Origin: Lachnospiraceae bacterium
GTDB lineage: Bacteria; Bacillota; Clostridia; Lachnospirales; Lachnospiraceae
Direction of reading: 5' to 3'
Assembly: GCA_022796475.1 (NCBI GenBank)
Contig: JAAWIS010000023.1
Coordinates: 1 to 47,361, forward strand
Length of the DNA: 47,361 nucleotides
Positions 1-7,143 of the stretch are shown here, piece by piece (position 1 is the stretch's first letter; every line of letters starts with the position of its first letter). The notes under the pieces are model-generated. The model was not told where the DNA came from and made no database searches. It saw only the letters and a program-made list of their open reading frames with translations. Both the position numbers and the translations under genes were made by a program.

Positions 1-75
1 ATATTTTCGCTGTCAGATTCCATTTCTCTTTCTTATTTCATCATAGCAACTACATCACCCGCCAAACCACTCGTT

Positions 76-207
76 CTATTTTGTTACAACCATATGTACT
101 GTTGATTTACTAATGCCAAATTTTTTCGCCGTCTGCCTTACTGTCGCATTGTGGTCTATAATATAATTCGCTATGGCCACCGCCCGCTCTTCAATATACT
201 CCTTCAA
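76..207 (-). pseudogene. Truncated SpoIIID-like sporulation regulator
   Basis: A TTG start at 207, preceded by GGGGG with about six bases of spacing, opens a 43-codon frame. Its product resembles the first half of SpoIIID, the mother-cell sporulation transcription factor: it begins MKEYIEERAVAIANYII and continues with TVRQTAKKFGISKSTVH, the helix-turn-helix core. The family is usually about 80-95 residues. Here the frame stops (TAG at 78-76) where other members read H-K-D-x-T-E-R-L, and neither the same frame nor the neighbouring frames below it recover the usual C-terminal half. I read this as a broken copy, or possibly a short paralogue that keeps only the HTH. The cell would need an intact spoIIID elsewhere to sporulate. 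A sequencing error cannot be excluded so close to the window edge. Confidence 0.6.
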
Positions 208-306
208 GGTGTTCCCCCTGAATACGTTTTTACCATCATATGCAGCAGAATGGCAGAATATGAGATTTTGAATGTGCCCTTTTTCATCTATTCCAAAATC
301 CCTTTC

Positions 307-888
307 CTAACAATGCAGCTTGCCAAAAGGGATTATTTGCTCTGGCTGTGCCGGGTGGGGGCTAAGAAATTTTTCCATCCAGATCATGTCGTACCATCGT
401 CCAAATTTGTAGCCGCATTTTTCAAATCTCCCCACAAGCCGGTATCCCATACGTTTATGGAAATTCATGCTGTTATGATCTGCATATTGATCTTCCTTCT
501 CCGTATAGGCAATACATGCGTTCAGATTCAGAATATGCTGCCGTTTTAATATGTCTTCCAGCGCCTGATAAAGTGCTTTTCCGCAGCCCTTTCCAATCTG
601 CCCCTGCTTCACATAAATGGAGGTTTCCACAGACCAGTCGTAGGCTTTTCTGTTTTTAAATTCTGATGCATAAGCATAGCCAATGAGTTCTTTTCCTGAC
701 ACAGCTACAAGATAGGGATATTTTCGAAGAATGGTTTCCACCCTCCCCAAAAATTCTTCCAGGGAGGGTGTTTCATACTCAAAAGAAACTGCTGTATGCT
801 CTACGTAAGGACGGTATATTTCAAGAAGCTTTGGCACATCAAAGGCCTCTGCCCTGCGTATTATAATCGGTTCGTTTCCTGAATTCAC
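307..888 (-). CDS. GNAT family N-acetyltransferase, phosphinothricin-acetyltransferase-like
   Basis: This 193-residue protein matches the phosphinothricin-type (Pat/Bar/YwnH) branch of the GNAT superfamily, which moves an acetyl group from acetyl-CoA to a small amine. Visible features are an N-terminal IIIRRAEAFDVPKLLEIY segment, the central VETSIYVKQGQIGKGCGKAL (strand plus the acetyl-CoA pyrophosphate loop Q-x-G-K-G-x-G), and the C-terminal FHKRMGYRLVGRFEKCGYKF followed by WYDMIWMEK. The start is a GTG at 888 with a GGCGG ribosome site about nine bases before it. It begins 22 bp after the sulfur-enzyme fusion gene and is probably co-transcribed with it. The true substrate is unknown; many relatives act on amino-acid analogues such as methionine sulfone or sulfoximine. 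Confidence 0.85.
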   Translation of the reverse strand: MNSGNEPIIIRRAEAFDVPKLLEIYRPYVEHTAVSFEYETPSLEEFLGRVETILRKYPYLVAVSGKELIGYAYASEFKNRKAYDWSVETSIYVKQGQIGKGCGKALYQALEDILKRQHILNLNACIAYTEKEDQYADHNSMNFHKRMGYRLVGRFEKCGYKFGRWYDMIWMEKFLSPHPAQPEQIIPFGKLHC

Positions 889-910
889 AAAATATGTCCG
901 CCTTTCTCTG

Positions 911-3493
911 TCAGCAGGTAGCGCCGCCTTTCAGATGCTTTTCAGATGCAATATTTTCCGCCTTTCGAATCAGCAGATCATCTGCCAGAAGCTGCTTTTG
1001 TACTTCTTCAAATCCAATCCGTTCTACAGTATCAGCAAAACGTTCTCCTGTAATTCCCTGCTCCCGGAACAGAAGAATCGCTTTCTCAACAATGGATAAT
1101 AATTCTTCTTTATCTGTAAAAATGGGATCCAGATACCGTCCGATCGCCAGTTTCTTTCCCCAACGGCCGCCGATGTAAAGCCTGAAACCGTTGGTGTAAG
1201 ACTCAATGGCCCCAAATGGACAGCTTCCTACACAGCGGCCGCAGTGATTGCAGTGATTCTCATCAATCGTAATCTTACCCTCTGCAACCTTTGCAATTTT
1301 AATCGGACAGCTTGCCTCCACCTGGCAGCGGCTGCAGCCTCTGCACTTTTCCAAATCGATCTGGGGGATCCTCTGGCCGATAATTCCCAAATCATTCAGA
1401 TCCGGCTTAACACAATTATTCGGACATCCTCCCACGGCAATTTTAAATTTATGAGGCAGCTTCACCCCTGCATACCCGTGATAAAACCGCTCATGAATCT
1501 CCTCTGACAGCTCAAAGGTATCAATCAGGCCGTACTGGCATGTGGTTCCTTTACAAGATACCACTGGCCGCACCTTAGATCCGGTTCCTCCTGTTTCCAG
1601 GCCGGCCCTAAGCAGATACTCCCTCAGGGGCTGAATATTTTCGAAAGGAACCCCCTGGATCTCCATGGTAAGACGGGAAGTCATGGTTACCTCACCGCTT
1701 CCAAACCGCTCTGCTGCCTCTGCAATAGCCTTTGCTTCATCTGCAGTAATCTTTCCATTCCGGGTAATCACGCGGCCGTTAAACCGATCCGGCGTTCGTT
1801 TATCTTTTAAAAATCCAAATGCCTTTACCCTGGTTTCTTCTTCCTTTGACACAGGCTGGCAGGTATCCTTAACCACTACATCATTAAAGAATCCTGCCCC
1901 TTCCAGAACAGCCGTATTCTGATATCCGTAATAACGAAGGCGGTTCTGAAGGAAATACCCCCTCTTTCCCTTAGCACAGACTAAAAGCAGCTTTTCGTCC
2001 TTTTCAATGCCTTCTAATTCTCCTGTAACTTTGCTTAAATCAATATACCTGGCCCCTCGGACAGAAGGCTTCGGAGCTACATCAAGAATCTGGTATCCTT
2101 CTGCACATCCGGCAGCGTATTCCGCCGGAGTCATGCTTATCATCGTCCCTTCCAGCTTATTCAGCAGTATATATACTGCCTGCACAAAAGGATGGATTGC
2201 GGTAGAAAAAGGCGGCGCGTAAGCAAAATCTGCATTTTCAAAGTCCTCCAGCCTGGCTCCCATGTTGATTCCCATTACCGCAATATCTACCATCTTATCC
2301 ACTGCCCCGGGGCCAAATACCTGCATTCCAAGAAGCTTATGGCTTTTCTTATCTGCTATTAATTTTGTGGCAAAGAATGATGCATCTGAATAATAATGAG
2401 CCTTGTCATCTGTTACCGCAAGAACCGTTTCCACATCATACCCAGCGCTTTTTGCCTGAGCCTCTGTAAGCCCTGTGCGTCCGCAGTTTAAGGCAGGAAG
2501 TTTTATGACGCCTGTTCCCAATACTCCTGGATATTCTTTCTGGGCGCCGGCCAAAATCTGAGCCAGGGTCCGTCCTTCCAAGTTAGCCGAAGAGCCCATT
2601 GGCGACCACTGCCCTTCCCCAGTTATCCGGTTTACTACCTGCACACAGTCGCCTGCTGCATATACATCCGGCAGATTCGTTTTTAATGCCCGGTCTACAA
2701 CAATCCTACCCCGGTTCATCTCAATTTGGCTTCCTTCCAGGAATTTCGTATTCGACCGGATTCCTGCCGCCAGTACTACCAGCTCACAGTTTAAAGTCCC
2801 GGCTGTGGTTTTCATCCCGGCTACCCTGCCGTTTCCCGTAATTTCCTCTGCTTTGGTTCCGGTAATTACCCGGAATCCCTGCTTTAACAAGTGTTTTTTT
2901 CCAAAGTCAGCCATCTCCGGATCCAGGATCCCCTGCAAAATTTGCGGTGCAAAATCAATGACTGTAACGGAAATCCCCTTTTGCTGCAGATTTTCCGCCA
3001 TTTCCAGCCCAATAAAACCAGCTCCTACCACAACAGCCTTCTTTATCTGGTTTTCTTCTGCATAAGCCCGCACACGGACAGCATCATCCGGAACCCGCAT
3101 GGTAAATACTCCGGGAAGCTCTGCCCCTTTTACCGGGATTTCTGCTGGAGAAGCTCCTGTGGCAATTACTAATTTATCATAAGCAGCCCATTCTTCCTGG
3201 CCGGATGCCAAATTCTTTACCAGCACCGATTTTTTCTCCGGATCCAGCTTAATTGCTTCTTTGCCTGTTAATACCTCTACTCCAGTTAATGCGGCGTATT
3301 TTTCCGGAGTATTTACAATCAGCTCCTCTGGAGTTTCTATCATTCCCCCTACATAATAAGGCAGGCCGCAGCCTGCATAGGAAATATCCCTGCTTTTTGT
3401 AATCAAGGTAACCTGAATACTTCGATCTTCCCGTTTCAGTTTCGCTGCTGTTTTTGTTCCGGCAGCAACGCCTCCAATTACTAATACCTTCAA
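911..3493 (-). CDS. CoA-disulfide reductase / rhodanese / siroheme sulfite reductase / ferredoxin fusion
   Basis: An 860-residue fusion. Residues 1-445 are a flavin disulfide reductase of the CoA-disulfide reductase/Nox type: an FAD loop near residues 4-15, the redox Cys42 in ISYAGCGLPYY, an NAD(P) loop VVVGAGFIGLEMAENL at 154-169, and AAGDC at 279-283. Residues about 455-540 form a rhodanese domain with active-loop Cys506 (VCAKGKR). Residues about 565-700 form a nitrite/sulfite reductase half with the Cys set for a siroheme-coupled [4Fe-4S] cluster: Cys647 and Cys652 (spacing x4), Cys690 and Cys694 in GGCPNNC. Residues 717-758 hold two ferredoxin Cys sets. The start is TTG at 3493 behind AGGGGG. 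The protein is probably cytoplasmic and could pass electrons from NAD(P)H through FAD and Fe-S centres to persulfide, polysulfide or sulfite. The first two domains resemble known persulfide reductases; coupling to a sulfite-reductase module is unusual. The exact reaction is inferred. Confidence 0.88.
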   Translation of the reverse strand: MKVLVIGGVAAGTKTAAKLKREDRSIQVTLITKSRDISYAGCGLPYYVGGMIETPEELIVNTPEKYAALTGVEVLTGKEAIKLDPEKKSVLVKNLASGQEEWAAYDKLVIATGASPAEIPVKGAELPGVFTMRVPDDAVRVRAYAEENQIKKAVVVGAGFIGLEMAENLQQKGISVTVIDFAPQILQGILDPEMADFGKKHLLKQGFRVITGTKAEEITGNGRVAGMKTTAGTLNCELVVLAAGIRSNTKFLEGSQIEMNRGRIVVDRALKTNLPDVYAAGDCVQVVNRITGEGQWSPMGSSANLEGRTLAQILAGAQKEYPGVLGTGVIKLPALNCGRTGLTEAQAKSAGYDVETVLAVTDDKAHYYSDASFFATKLIADKKSHKLLGMQVFGPGAVDKMVDIAVMGINMGARLEDFENADFAYAPPFSTAIHPFVQAVYILLNKLEGTMISMTPAEYAAGCAEGYQILDVAPKPSVRGARYIDLSKVTGELEGIEKDEKLLLVCAKGKRGYFLQNRLRYYGYQNTAVLEGAGFFNDVVVKDTCQPVSKEEETRVKAFGFLKDKRTPDRFNGRVITRNGKITADEAKAIAEAAERFGSGEVTMTSRLTMEIQGVPFENIQPLREYLLRAGLETGGTGSKVRPVVSCKGTTCQYGLIDTFELSEEIHERFYHGYAGVKLPHKFKIAVGGCPNNCVKPDLNDLGIIGQRIPQIDLEKCRGCSRCQVEASCPIKIAKVAEGKITIDENHCNHCGRCVGSCPFGAIESYTNGFRLYIGGRWGKKLAIGRYLDPIFTDKEELLSIVEKAILLFREQGITGERFADTVERIGFEEVQKQLLADDLLIRKAENIASEKHLKGGATC

Positions 3494-3618
3494 GTAACTT
3501 CCCCCTCTCCTCTTTTTGTTTTTTCAAAAACCTTTATAAAAGAGTCCGGCTTGCCGGATATTTGCCGCTCCCGCCATACTTTGGCAGTACATATTATATA
3601 TTATAAATCTCTTTTATT
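3494..3618. other. Intergenic region with a small palindrome
   Basis: This 125-bp gap lies between the MCP gene (which ends at 3619) and the TTG start of the sulfur-enzyme fusion. It holds the perfect inverted repeat TCCGGCTTGCCGGA at 3545-3558, whose 13-base core recurs at 6971-6983, and AT-rich sequence towards 3600. No convincing promoter was identified. Confidence 0.45.
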
Positions 3619-4569
3619 TTATAAGGATCCCTTGTCTGCATCCTTGACAACCAGCGGAATCTGTGACAGCATATTATCAACATCTTCGAACATAGCGCTT
3701 TTTGTAGTGCCAAGGCTGTTGGCCCGCTCAATATGAGTAACCACTTCCTGATACTGGCTCCTCATCCCGCCAAAGAAGCTGCTAATTTCCTGGAGCTCCT
3801 TCTGGGAATTATCAATTACGCTGGAAATTTCTTCCTGAACCGCCGCTGCACCTTCTGCTGCCGTTATAATCTTATGGAAGCTTTCTGAAGTGCTGTTTAC
3901 CATATTAATACTGTCGCCCAATGCGCTTTGGGATGCCAGAATACTGCTGTTTAGCTGGCTGGTTCCAAACTCTACATCACGGATGCCGGAATCAACTTCT
4001 TTAGTCAGATCCTTTATCTCTTCTGCCAGCTCCTTTACACGCGCCGCAACTACAGCAAATCCTTTTCCTTCTGCTCCTGCCCGCGCTGCTTCAATCGATG
4101 CATTAATAGCCAGAATATTGGTTTGATCGGCAATTGCCACAATCCGTCCCATACACTGCTGAATTTCCTTTACAGCAGCCTGAAGCTGCCCAAACATCTC
4201 CTCCATGGTACTGTAAGATTTTTCCACTTCTTCAGAGGTGGTTCTAAGTTCCCCAACCTTTTCCTGTGCTTCTGATACGGTCTGGGCAATCTGTTTCCTT
4301 ACCTGAGCAAATTCTCCTGCTGCCTGATTAATATTGGAAAACGACATGCCAAAATTCTGCAGTTCATTCTGAAAGTTGTCGGCTTCCTTTAATACCCCGG
4401 AAAATGATGATTCTACCAGACTTAACTCTCTCAGGGATTCTACCTCTTTTTGAACCAAATCCTTTTGATAATCTTTTAAACTGCCTGTTACGTGCAGTAC
4501 CGGATAAAGGCTTTTCTCATCATTCTGCGCCTGCCCTGATTTCTGTCGGTTTTTTTTCCAAAATACCAT
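3619..4569 (-). CDS. Soluble methyl-accepting chemotaxis protein (signalling domain only)
   Basis: A 316-residue cytoplasmic chemoreceptor-type protein. The family hairpin tip is clear at about residues 145-185 ([20 protein letters not shown] followed by [16 protein letters not shown]), flanked by long coiled-coil arms. This tip normally contacts CheA and CheW. I see no membrane helix, no HAMP domain and no ligand-binding domain, only a short polar N-terminus ([12 protein letters not shown]), so it must take its input from another protein. It starts 12 bp after the FIST-domain gene and has a strong AGGAGGGG ribosome site, so the two are one operon and FIST is the obvious sensory partner. No che genes are in the window. 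The output could be chemotaxis or another receptor-kinase pathway. Confidence 0.88.
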   Translation of the reverse strand: MVFWKKNRQKSGQAQNDEKSLYPVLHVTGSLKDYQKDLVQKEVESLRELSLVESSFSGVLKEADNFQNELQNFGMSFSNINQAAGEFAQVRKQIAQTVSEAQEKVGELRTTSEEVEKSYSTMEEMFGQLQAAVKEIQQCMGRIVAIADQTNILAINASIEAARAGAEGKGFAVVAARVKELAEEIKDLTKEVDSGIRDVEFGTSQLNSSILASQSALGDSINMVNSTSESFHKIITAAEGAAAVQEEISSVIDNSQKELQEISSFFGGMRSQYQEVVTHIERANSLGTTKSAMFEDVDNMLSQIPLVVKDADKGSL

Positions 4570-4581
4570 GCTTCCCCTCCT

Positions 4582-5637
4582 TTATTCAAATACCACGCAA
4601 GTCATAGATTGGTTCACGAACCGGTTATTATAATGCTCTCCATATCCTACAAATCCCGCATGACTGCCTAATGAGCTCATCTCCTGCAAATAGGACTGCA
4701 TATAATTCTGCTCACTAAACAATTTATACCGGAACAGACAGTTTACGGAAAAAACAGCGGATCGTTTTGGAAAATCCCGGCAGATTGTCTGTATCGTTTC
4801 CTTTGTAATTGCTTTAAAATCTCCAAGTTCCAGCAAAATCAAAACATCGGAATCATTCACCTGGCGGAAACATGCCAAAGCATTTCCTTCAACGTCTTTA
4901 ATCGAAATAATGCAGGTATCATCTCCATTTATCTTTCCAAATGGATTTTTAAAGGTTTGGGTTAGGATCTGCTGATCCGTTACATGCAGGATACTCTGAT
5001 ATACCTGTTTTGCCGGTTTCCCGTTCAGGGCTCCGATTATGTATCTTGCTTTATCCGTATTAGAAGCAATAAAGCGATAGTCGCCAAGCTGGTGGTAAAT
5101 ATTTTCTTTGTAAGTTTTTACACGTCCGTTCTGGTTCCGAATCATCCCATAGGCAACGGCGTCCGGATAAATTTTTCCATTTGCTGATACCTTGCCTTTA
5201 TCGCCTGTTCCGCCAACCAATGAAATCCCTTTACGTTTCAGAACAGTATTAATTGTAGTTAATACACATGCATCATTTCCGCTGCAAAAATCAATGCAAA
5301 CGGTATCCCGATCTGATCCTCCTACTTTTGCCACATCCTGCTCCAGGCGTTTGATATACTTCACCGGCATTGTTGATACCTGCTCCAGCACATTTGCCGC
5401 AGCCGTAACCCCGTCTGTGAATGCGATAATGCCAACCCCTCTTTCCACAATTTTAGTATCGTAGCTCATCCCGATACATCCGATACTTGGGATCCCAGGA
5501 TAAAGTTCCTCTAATTCCTTTACGTGGGCTTCAAACTGTGTATCATTTGATAACAGCATAATAAACTGGGGCCTGCCAAGCCCCCGGGTTGCTTCTGCCA
5601 GATTGCCGCTCTGGCTCATTCCAAAAAACTGCCTCAT
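4582..5637 (-). CDS. FIST-domain sensory protein
   Basis: A 351-residue soluble protein with FIST_N and FIST_C architecture, a sensory module thought to bind small ligands such as amino acids. Typical segments are PSIGCIGMSYDTKIVERGVG near residue 75 and GISLVGGTGDKGKVSANGKI near residue 167. The C-terminal half carries the conserved NPFGKINGDDTCIISIKDVE region, FSVNCLFRYKLF, and near the end SLGSHAGFVGYGEHYNNRFV followed by NQSMTCVVFE. No signal peptide or membrane helix was seen. The start is supported by GGAGG seven bases before the ATG. It sits directly before the soluble MCP gene, which suggests it supplies that receptor with its input signal. A good sigma-A-type promoter lies at 5696-5725. 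Confidence 0.85.
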   Translation of the reverse strand: MRQFFGMSQSGNLAEATRGLGRPQFIMLLSNDTQFEAHVKELEELYPGIPSIGCIGMSYDTKIVERGVGIIAFTDGVTAAANVLEQVSTMPVKYIKRLEQDVAKVGGSDRDTVCIDFCSGNDACVLTTINTVLKRKGISLVGGTGDKGKVSANGKIYPDAVAYGMIRNQNGRVKTYKENIYHQLGDYRFIASNTDKARYIIGALNGKPAKQVYQSILHVTDQQILTQTFKNPFGKINGDDTCIISIKDVEGNALACFRQVNDSDVLILLELGDFKAITKETIQTICRDFPKRSAVFSVNCLFRYKLFSEQNYMQSYLQEMSSLGSHAGFVGYGEHYNNRFVNQSMTCVVFE

Positions 5638-5695
5638 GTAGTGGCCTCCCTCCTACAAGCTTCTTTTTCTTTTCCTTTTAATATGACCAATATCC

Positions 5696-5725
5696 ATTAT
5701 ACGTTGAAACAAACTGGAGCGTCAA
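5696..5725 (-). promoter_or_regulatory. Sigma-A-type promoter for the FIST-MCP operon
   Basis: On the minus strand, TTGACG (5725-5720) and TATAAT (5701-5696) are separated by 18 bp. The expected RNA start is near 5689, giving a leader of about 50 nt before the FIST start codon. Confidence 0.65.
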
Positions 5726-5799
5726 TGGTTATTGAAGATATTTCCAGCTATCCTGCCTGGCTTAGCAGGCAGGCTCCCTTCACCCTTTTTTATAACAAA

Positions 5800-5997
5800 G
5801 CAACTGCAAGGGGCTGTTGTATTATCCTTTTATAATGCAACAGCCCCTTTCTTTGTTGAGCACTTATATGAACTTGTTTTAACCTGCAATCATTTTGTAA
5901 ATTAAACCGTATTCATTCAGCGTTAACTTTAGAAGAATTCAGGTATCATTACCCTCAGCGGACACGGGATATATACTGGAATAAAAGCGAATTTCTT
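5800..5997 (-). ncRNA. Candidate structured small RNA of unknown class (about 190-200 nt)
   Basis: A strong promoter at 6004-6033 would start an RNA near 5997 on the minus strand. No plausible reading frame with a ribosome site follows. The 5' part can form a long hairpin: TAGAAGAAATTC at its start pairs with GAATTCTTCTA (5940-5930) around an inner stem capped by CCC-GTGTCCGCTGA-GGG. A 12-bp GC-rich hairpin at 5808-5850 could end the transcript. The next gene (FIST) has its own promoter at 5696-5725, so this looks like an independent unit, not just a leader. I compared it by eye with TPP, c-di-GMP, fluoride and 6S RNA signatures and found no match. Termination is uncertain because the T-tract after the hairpin is weak; an unusually long FIST leader is the alternative. 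Confidence 0.42.
5808..5850 (-). terminator. Strong hairpin, likely terminator of the small RNA
   Basis: AAGGGGCTGTTG (5808-5819) pairs with CAACAGCCCCTT (5838-5849), and the stem can be extended by ATTAT/ATAAT inside the loop. On the minus strand it is followed by a mixed, T-containing stretch (TTGCAGTTGCTTTGTT), so it may be a weak or Rho-assisted terminator. The stem is strong in either direction. Confidence 0.5.
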
Positions 5998-6003
5998 CTA
6001 TAT

Positions 6004-6033
6004 ATTATAATAGTTTCCTTCCTGGCATGTCAA
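6004..6033 (-). promoter_or_regulatory. Consensus sigma-A promoter of the candidate small RNA
   Basis: On the minus strand a perfect TTGACA (6033-6028) and a perfect TATAAT (6009-6004) are separated by 18 bp. The nearest downstream gene in this direction begins 360 bp away and has a promoter of its own. Confidence 0.68.
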
Positions 6034-6205
6034 TCATTTTATTGTCTATCCCCATAAATTCTCTGTATATCTGACGGAGTTTTCAGACTCCCGCGTGCCG
6101 GGAATGACAGAACGGTGCAGAAGGTTTGTGAAGGGAGGAATACACAAGCCGCCCCGCTGCTTAATGACAAATACGAAAGCGTGTCTGAACAGACATAATT
6201 TAATC

Positions 6206-6853
6206 TTACAGTCCATTTTTTGGACAAATATCTTCCAGGCAGCACTTGTCACAGTAAGGTTTGGTTCTTGCTGTACAAATTTCTCTTCCGTGATATACAA
6301 GCCGATGACAGAAATCGCTTCCTTCCTTGGCTGGAATGATTTTCCAAAGAGCCATTTCCACTTTCTTAGGCTCTTTGATGCCGTCTACCAGCCCCATCCG
6401 GTTAGTCAGACGGATACAGTGGGTATCGGTAACAATCGCTGGCTTCCCGAATACATCTCCCATAATCAGATTCGCGCTTTTGCGTCCCACTCCCGGAAGT
6501 TTTAAAAGCTGATCAAACTGATCCGGCACCTTCCCTTCATACTGCTCTTTTAATATCTTCATGCAGGCGCTGATATCTCTGGCCTTGCTGTGCCCTAAGC
6601 CGCAGGGTTTTACAATCGCTTCGATCTCCTCAACCTTAGCCTCTGCTAACGCCTCCACACTGGGAAATTTTTGATACAACCCTTCTACCACCACATTTAC
6701 CCTGGCATCTGTACACTGGGCAGCCAGGCGGACGCTTACCAAAAGCTTCCATGCCTCATTATAATCCAGCGTACATCCTGCATCTGGATACTGTTTTTTT
6801 AAACGCTTGATAATTTCCAGCGCCAATTCCTCTTTTTTCATGGTCTGTTTCAT
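6206..6853 (-). CDS. nth: Endonuclease III (DNA glycosylase/AP lyase)
   Basis: A 215-residue base-excision repair enzyme that removes oxidised pyrimidines and nicks the abasic site. The helix-hairpin-helix and catalytic block reads LPGVGRKSANLIMGDVFG followed by IVTDTHCIRLTNR: the Lys of GRKSA is the lyase nucleophile and the Asp of VTDTH the catalytic acid. The C-terminus has the four Cys of the Nth iron-sulfur cluster (CTARTKPYCDKCCLEDIC). Spacing is x7-x2-x5, so the first gap is one residue longer than in E. coli. I chose the ATG at 6853 because AAAGGA lies about ten bases upstream; an in-frame start 11 codons earlier lacks a good site. Downstream is a gap with a small-RNA candidate; upstream is a palindrome cluster. 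Confidence 0.95.
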   Translation of the reverse strand: MKQTMKKEELALEIIKRLKKQYPDAGCTLDYNEAWKLLVSVRLAAQCTDARVNVVVEGLYQKFPSVEALAEAKVEEIEAIVKPCGLGHSKARDISACMKILKEQYEGKVPDQFDQLLKLPGVGRKSANLIMGDVFGKPAIVTDTHCIRLTNRMGLVDGIKEPKKVEMALWKIIPAKEGSDFCHRLVYHGREICTARTKPYCDKCCLEDICPKNGL

Positions 6854-6970
6854 TCGTAATAATTCCTTTCTAAGCCCCACCTGCACTCCAAGGCCGCCAA
6901 ACAGAACAAACTAAGCTCCGGCGCTGGCAGCAAAAAGGCTTTCCGGCAGCCCCTTGGAAGAACAAAGATC

Positions 6971-7041
6971 CCGGCTTGCCGGACTCCCGCGCCGGAGCGC
7001 GTCTGCGTCAGCAGACAGTTTCCTTAAGCGCGAAGCGCGCA
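6971..7041. repeat. Cluster of four small GC-rich palindromes
   Basis: Within 70 bp there are four consecutive stem-forming units: CCGGCTTGCCGG (6971-6982), GCGCCGGAGCGC (6989-7000), GTCTGCGTCAGCAGAC (7001-7016) and GCGCGAAGCGCGC (7028-7040). The stretch is much richer in GC than its surroundings. It lies between the nth start and the LacI terminator. The first palindrome recurs at 3546-3557, and a related GACTCCCGCG string occurs near 6086. It could be a dispersed REP-like repeat or a structured RNA end. Confidence 0.5.
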
Positions 7042-7066
7042 TCCCCCGGAGGTTTTTTCCTTTCGT

Positions 7067-7109
7067 AGGAAGAAAAACAGCGCCGGACAACTTGCCGTTA
7101 TCCAGCGCT
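7067..7109 (-). terminator. Rho-independent terminator after the LacI gene
   Basis: On the minus strand AGCGCTGGA pairs with TCCGGCGCT (7109-7101 with 7087-7079; one mismatch opposite the middle T) and is followed by GTTTTTCTTCC. It lies 35 bp after the lacI-type stop codon and should end the whole catabolic operon. Confidence 0.7.
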
Positions 7110-7143
7110 TTCCCTTTTTATTATATGCAAACATACGTAAAAA

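Larger units (their letters stand above)
5638..6205. other. 568-bp intergenic region: two promoters and a small-RNA candidate
   Basis: No supported protein gene lies between the FIST gene and endonuclease III. On the minus strand there are, in order of transcription, a sigma-A-like promoter at 6004-6033, a structured stretch to about 5850, a strong hairpin at 5808-5850, a small inverted repeat (CCTGCCTG/CAGGCAGG at 5752-5773) and the FIST promoter at 5696-5725. The 6034-6205 part holds only short imperfect hairpins, such as GGAGT/ACTCC near 6075-6090. Confidence 0.6.

Noticed and set aside
151-549. Open plus-strand frame of 132 codons at the left end
   Set aside because: It overlaps the antisense of the SpoIIID-like and GNAT genes, has no family resemblance and no ribosome site.
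5752-5791. Plus-strand terminator made by CCTGCCTG/CAGGCAGG and the T-run at 5785-5791
   Set aside because: The T-run is 11 bases from the stem and no plus-strand gene lies upstream.
5800-5997. 6S RNA, c-di-GMP, TPP or fluoride riboswitch in the FIST leader
   Set aside because: The ends do not pair as in 6S RNA and the conserved cores of the riboswitches were not found by eye; the separate FIST promoter also argues against a leader.
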